A stretch of 10,768 nucleotides of DNA from Candidatus Neomicrothrix sp. UBA2110 (GTDB lineage: Bacteria; Actinomycetota; Acidimicrobiia; Acidimicrobiales; Poriferisodalaceae). The notes under the pieces are model-generated. The model saw only the letters and a program-made list of their open reading frames with translations. It was not told the origin of the DNA and made no database searches. Shown piece after piece: positions 7,891 to 10,768 of this stretch (position 1 is the first letter of the stretch; each line of letters begins with the position of its first letter). Where the stretch lies: assembly GCA_002331465.1 (NCBI GenBank), contig DCYM01000195.1:1-10768 (forward strand), given 5' to 3'. The position numbers were made by a program, and so were the translations under genes.

Positions 7891-7917
7891 CGTTGTGAAT
7901 TTTCCCACGCATAGTGA

Positions 7918-8493
7918 CTAGTTATCTCCATTGTGGGGCGCCAGGAGCCGCTCCACATACTTGGCGATTACGTCGACTTCTAGGTTTACGCTATCGCCCA
8001 CTGAGTACGATCCCAGAGTCGTGACCGCGAGAGTGTGTGGAATAAGCGCCACCGAAAAGCAGTTTTCGTTCACATGGAAGCAAGTCAAGCTAACTCCGTC
8101 GACCGTAACGGAGCCTTTTTCCACTAGGTACTTGTCTAATCCTTCCGATGTTCGAATCCGCAAATCCGGGCCGGGTGTGACCACAGTTCCAACACCATCT
8201 ACGTGGCCTTGGACCATATGGCCACCCAAGCGGTCGGAATATCTCACTGCTCGTTCGAAATTGACCGGATCTCCAGGAGTCAGCTGGCCAAGCGAAGTTC
8301 GTTGGACGGTTTCCGCTACGACGTCAGCTTCCCACCAGTCTTCTCCCAACGCCACAACTGTTAGACAGCAACCATTGACCGCTATCGAATCATCGACAGT
8401 GGTCTCTTCGAGAACTTGATTTGCGGCAAATCGAAATCGTTCGCCGTCGCTGCTTACAAAAGAGCCGAGCTCCTCGATCAGTCCCGTAAACAT
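7918..8493 (-). CDS. ribE: Riboflavin synthase alpha chain
   Basis: This enzyme dismutates two 6,7-dimethyl-8-ribityllumazine molecules into riboflavin and a pyrimidinedione. Its 191 residues hold two lumazine-binding repeats. The first (1-92) starts MFTGLIEELG and has SIAVNGCCLTV at 36-46 and the joining segment ERAVRYSDRLGGHMVQGHVDG at 80-100. The second has GSVTVDGVSLTCF at 127-139 and ends DVIAKYVERLL. Family positions are complete. ATG 8493 has a strong ribosome site (AGAGGAG, 4 bases before ATG) and overlaps the ribD stop as TGATG, showing translational coupling. Some annotations call this gene ribC. Confidence 0.97.
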   Translation of the reverse strand: MFTGLIEELGSFVSSDGERFRFAANQVLEETTVDDSIAVNGCCLTVVALGEDWWEADVVAETVQRTSLGQLTPGDPVNFERAVRYSDRLGGHMVQGHVDGVGTVVTPGPDLRIRTSEGLDKYLVEKGSVTVDGVSLTCFHVNENCFSVALIPHTLAVTTLGSYSVGDSVNLEVDVIAKYVERLLAPHNGDN

Positions 8494-9497
8494 CAGTCTC
8501 CTCTTATCGGTCGAACTTCTATCCGAAGGTCAACTCCCACTTTGCGAATATCGCGAAGTTCACCGCGCCATAGCTCAGACATTGTCGCAGAACCTGAGTC
8601 GGAGAACAGGGGTCGACCGTCGTCGCCACCCATAAGCGCTGGAGCTACGTACAAGACGTATTCGTTAACTATTCCTCTGCGGTGGAACTCCGCAGCGACG
8701 TGAGCTCCACCTTCAACCAAAAGATCCACAACGCCCGCCTCCCCCATCTGTTCGAGCAGTATTTCCAACTCGCCATGCATCTCCCAGCAGGGGTGAACTG
8801 CCGCATCAGCGGAGATTTGACCTAAGACAATCCGCTGAGGGTCAGTTCCTGGGACGCCGCGTACGGTGAGCGAAGGGTCGTCGGATCTCACAGTTCCGGC
8901 TCCCACCAAAATCGCGTCGCATCGAGCTCTTAGAGCGTGACCGTCAAGTCGGGCTTCTTCACTGGTTATCCATTGAGACGAGCCATCAGGTGCAGCCGTT
9001 CGGCCATCAAGGGTAAGCGCCATCTTCAGCACCACCCAAGGTCTGCCTGTGCGCCGATGATGCAGGTAGGGCTCAAGTTGAGCCGTGACCGAGGGCCCTC
9101 GCACTCCCTCAACTACTTCAATTCCTGAATCGCGTAAAGCATTTATGCCACCACCTGCAACTTGAGGGTCGGGATCGCTCACGCCTATCAGGACGCGAAC
9201 AACTCCAGCTTCAATTATGTGATCAACACAGGGTTCTGTTCGACCGGTGTGACAACACGGTTCGAGTGTCGTAGCAAGTGTTGCTCCATGCGCCGCCTGG
9301 CCAGCCGCTTCAAGAGCACTCCGTTCCGCGTGCGCGCCCCCTACGGGACGAGTTGCGCCATCGAATACTTCTCCATCTTTGCTGAGAACGACCGCACCTA
9401 CCCAAGGGTTCGGTGCTGTGGTTCCTCGAACAGAATTCGCGTTCGCCATAGCCCTGTCCATCAGGGCCTCATCGGCGGGATGTGAAGAAGTTGCCAT
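8493..9497 (-). CDS. ribD: Bifunctional riboflavin deaminase/reductase, compact reductase domain
   Basis: RibD deaminates the pyrimidine product of GTP cyclohydrolase II and then reduces the ribosyl side chain with NADPH. From ATG 9497 it has 334 residues. The cytidine-deaminase-type domain (1-145) shows TAPNPWVGAVV, the catalytic H56-A57-E58 in GGAHAERSALEAAG, and zinc cysteines C81 and C90 in PCCHTGRTEPC. The reductase domain (153-334) has PWVVLKMALTLDGRTA, DAILVGAGTVRSDDPSLTVR, DLLVEGGAHVAAEFHRRGIV and VLYVAPALMGGDD. Between QRIVLG and LLVEGG it is about 25 residues shorter than the usual form, with HPCWEMHGELEILLEQMG in the middle; I recall similar short forms in Acidimicrobiia. An upstream in-frame extension to about 9578 is unlikely, as it overlaps mog and has no family match. 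mog ends two bases before this ATG. Confidence 0.95.
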   Translation of the reverse strand: MATSSHPADEALMDRAMANANSVRGTTAPNPWVGAVVLSKDGEVFDGATRPVGGAHAERSALEAAGQAAHGATLATTLEPCCHTGRTEPCVDHIIEAGVVRVLIGVSDPDPQVAGGGINALRDSGIEVVEGVRGPSVTAQLEPYLHHRRTGRPWVVLKMALTLDGRTAAPDGSSQWITSEEARLDGHALRARCDAILVGAGTVRSDDPSLTVRGVPGTDPQRIVLGQISADAAVHPCWEMHGELEILLEQMGEAGVVDLLVEGGAHVAAEFHRRGIVNEYVLYVAPALMGGDDGRPLFSDSGSATMSELWRGELRDIRKVGVDLRIEVRPIRGD

Positions 9498-9499
9498 TG

Positions 9500-10030
9500 T
9501 CAATGCAACCGTTCGCCATGAAGGAGCCGTAAGGCGTGAGGTATGACATCGGCCACAGCGTCGAAGCACTCGACACAACCAACGGTGGAACCCGGGGTGT
9601 TAAGAATGATTGACCTGCCGACGATGCCCGCTACTCCGCGAGATAGGCGCCCCAGAGGATTGACTAACCTCATGGCTTCGGCGATACCTGGCGCCTGTCG
9701 TTCGAGCACTTGCAGAGTTCCCTCGGGAGTGAGGTCACGTTCGGTGAATCCGGTGCCGCCAGTGGTGACGATCACCCCTGCGAAGTCTTTGGTCATTTCA
9801 GAAAGACATGTCGCAACACTCTCAACCCCATCAGCGGCGGCGCGATGCTCCACCACATTGAAGCCATGAGCCGAGAGACTCGAAACTAGTGCTTCACCGC
9901 TTTTGTCCTCACGCGAGCCGCTCATCACACCATCTGAAACCGTCAGCACCTTGGCTAACAAAATATTCTCGGAAACGAGGTATTCGTCAGAGTCGCTCGA
10001 AGACTCGTCAGTATTTTCGTGGTGAGTCAT
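9500..10030 (-). CDS. MogA/MoaB-family molybdopterin adenylyltransferase
   Basis: Proteins of this family bind molybdopterin and, in the Mog branch, adenylate it ahead of molybdate insertion. The product has 176 residues. After an acidic, Ser-rich extension (1-23), a Rossmann-like domain begins LLAKVLTVSDGVMSGSREDKSG. The molybdopterin-binding signature TTGGTGFTERDLTPEGT is at 89-105, and SRGVAGIVGRSIILNTPGS at 120-138 closes the site. I cannot separate mog from moaB by sequence, so I give no symbol. ATG 10030 is the start, with no clear ribosome site. It is the first gene of the run leading into ribD, two bases away, and is divergent from the amidohydrolase with a 63-base gap. Why a molybdenum-cofactor gene heads a riboflavin cluster is unclear; transcription economy is the simple reading. 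Confidence 0.93.
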   Translation of the reverse strand: MTHHENTDESSSDSDEYLVSENILLAKVLTVSDGVMSGSREDKSGEALVSSLSAHGFNVVEHRAAADGVESVATCLSEMTKDFAGVIVTTGGTGFTERDLTPEGTLQVLERQAPGIAEAMRLVNPLGRLSRGVAGIVGRSIILNTPGSTVGCVECFDAVADVIPHALRLLHGERLH

Positions 10031-10093
10031 ATCCGGAGACTATCGCCAAGGCTTCTTAAGCAGCCGGGTGCATCGGGCAACTACCTTCATGAC

Positions 10094-10768
10094 ATGGCCT
10101 ACGCACGAGAACGCACATACTTAGACGCCGACAGTCACCTTATGGAGTTACCTGATTTTCTCTCGGCTCACGCGGACCCCGGAGTGCGCGATCGCATCCC
10201 ACCAATCGACTTGGACGCTGGAGCAAGAAGTAGTGATTCCTGGCAAGAAGCAGCACGTACAGGCGCACATTCCCCAGAGAAAGTCGCCGAGCTCGTTGCT
10301 CTCGGCGACGATCTAATTGCTGGGCCAAAGGGATACTTCGCTCTCGGAGCATTCAATAAACACGAACGCGGCACAGCTCTCGATCTGCTCGGATTCCAGC
10401 AGCAATTTATTTTCTCTACTTTCAGCGCTCCTATTGCTTTCGACCCCACATCCGATCTGGATGTTCGTTACGGCACTGCTCGCGCACATAACAGAGCAAT
10501 GGCTGAGTTCTGCTCAGACGATTCCCGCCTCATCGGAGTGGCTCTGCTTCCGCTAGACGACCCAACGGCCAGCTTGAACGAACTGGAATTTGCTATTTCA
10601 CTCGGCCTCGGAGCCATCTGGGTCCCCCACCGCCCGGCGGGAGGAAGGTCACCGGGACACAACGACCTTGATCCCGTGTGGGCCCGAATGGCCGAGGCCA
10701 AAATTCCGTTCCTGCTCCACGTCGGAGGTAACCCCCTCCAGATCAAACCCGAGTGGATGGACACCGGC
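10094..10768 (+). CDS. Amidohydrolase-2 family metal-dependent hydrolase, 3' end outside the window
   Basis: Exactly 225 codons are visible from ATG 10094 to the right edge, about 60% of the family's usual length. The N-terminus MAYARERTYLDADSHLMELP carries the DADSH pattern in the place where many amidohydrolases have an HxH metal pair. Later parts fit the barrel: RLIGVALLPLDDP at 145-157, LGLGAIWVPHRPAGG at 170-184 and IPFLLHVGGNP at 194-204, with H199 a candidate metal ligand. Relatives in PF04909 include decarboxylases such as ACMSD and hydrolases; the substrate cannot be inferred. There is no signal peptide. No ribosome site stands out, and another in-frame start close by is not seen. 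It is divergent from the mog/moaB gene and appears unrelated to the riboflavin genes. Confidence 0.87.
   Translation, partial: MAYARERTYLDADSHLMELPDFLSAHADPGVRDRIPPIDLDAGARSSDSWQEAARTGAHSPEKVAELVALGDDLIAGPKGYFALGAFNKHERGTALDLLGFQQQFIFSTFSAPIAFDPTSDLDVRYGTARAHNRAMAEFCSDDSRLIGVALLPLDDPTASLNELEFAISLGLGAIWVPHRPAGGRSPGHNDLDPVWARMAEAKIPFLLHVGGNPLQIKPEWMDTG

Noticed and set aside
8493..9578. Long ribD starting near 9578
   Set aside because: The extra 27 residues overlap mog, are Cys/Arg-rich and match no RibD N-terminus; ATG 9497 fits the family.
10031..10093. FMN riboswitch or promoter upstream of the mog-rib run
   Set aside because: The 63-base gap is too short for an RFN element and lacks its conserved blocks. 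Weak promoter-like hexamers are present but not convincing.

Overview
The window is a block of housekeeping genes that reads like part of an actinobacterial chromosome, most likely from the class Acidimicrobiia. By eye its G+C content is near half, which would suit a marine or free-living lineage better than a high-GC soil one. This assignment is an inference. It rests on the gene order infC-rpmI-rplT-(SpoU methylase)-pheS-pheT with a divergent DUF1844 gene, on a compact RibD variant, and on the long form of HisG. No 16S rRNA or other decisive marker is present. I see no mobile element, CRISPR array, tRNA or rRNA.

Left half (1-5222, minus strand): a translation operon reading right to left. 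A leader of about 270 bases carries a candidate intrinsic terminator (5004-5031). It is followed by infC (IF-3), rpmI (L35), rplT (L20), a TrmH/SpoU-family RNA methyltransferase, pheS, and pheT, which runs off the left edge with 599 codons visible. Two starts are unusual. infC has no ATG, GTG, TTG or CTG codon upstream of its conserved N-terminus and must start at ATA or ATC, or else contain a one-base indel. The methyltransferase appears to start at a CTG that overlaps the rplT stop codon.

Centre (5223-5633, plus strand): a divergent small DUF1844-type protein of unknown function, which meets hisG tail to tail.

Right half (5648-10030, minus strand): a biosynthetic run read right to left as mog/moaB (molybdopterin adenylylation), ribD, ribE, ribBA and hisG. 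The three rib genes cover GTP ring opening, deamination and reduction, 3,4-dihydroxybutanone 4-phosphate formation and the last dismutation step. Lumazine synthase (ribH) is the one core riboflavin enzyme missing, and must be encoded elsewhere. No FMN riboswitch is visible. mog-ribD (2-base gap) and ribD-ribE (TGATG overlap) are tightly packed.

Right edge (10094-10768, plus strand): the first 225 codons of an amidohydrolase-2 family metal-dependent hydrolase of unknown substrate, divergent from mog.

Most of the window is ordinary. The places worth a second look are the infC leader and start, the CTG start of the methyltransferase, and the hairpin between infC and rpmI.
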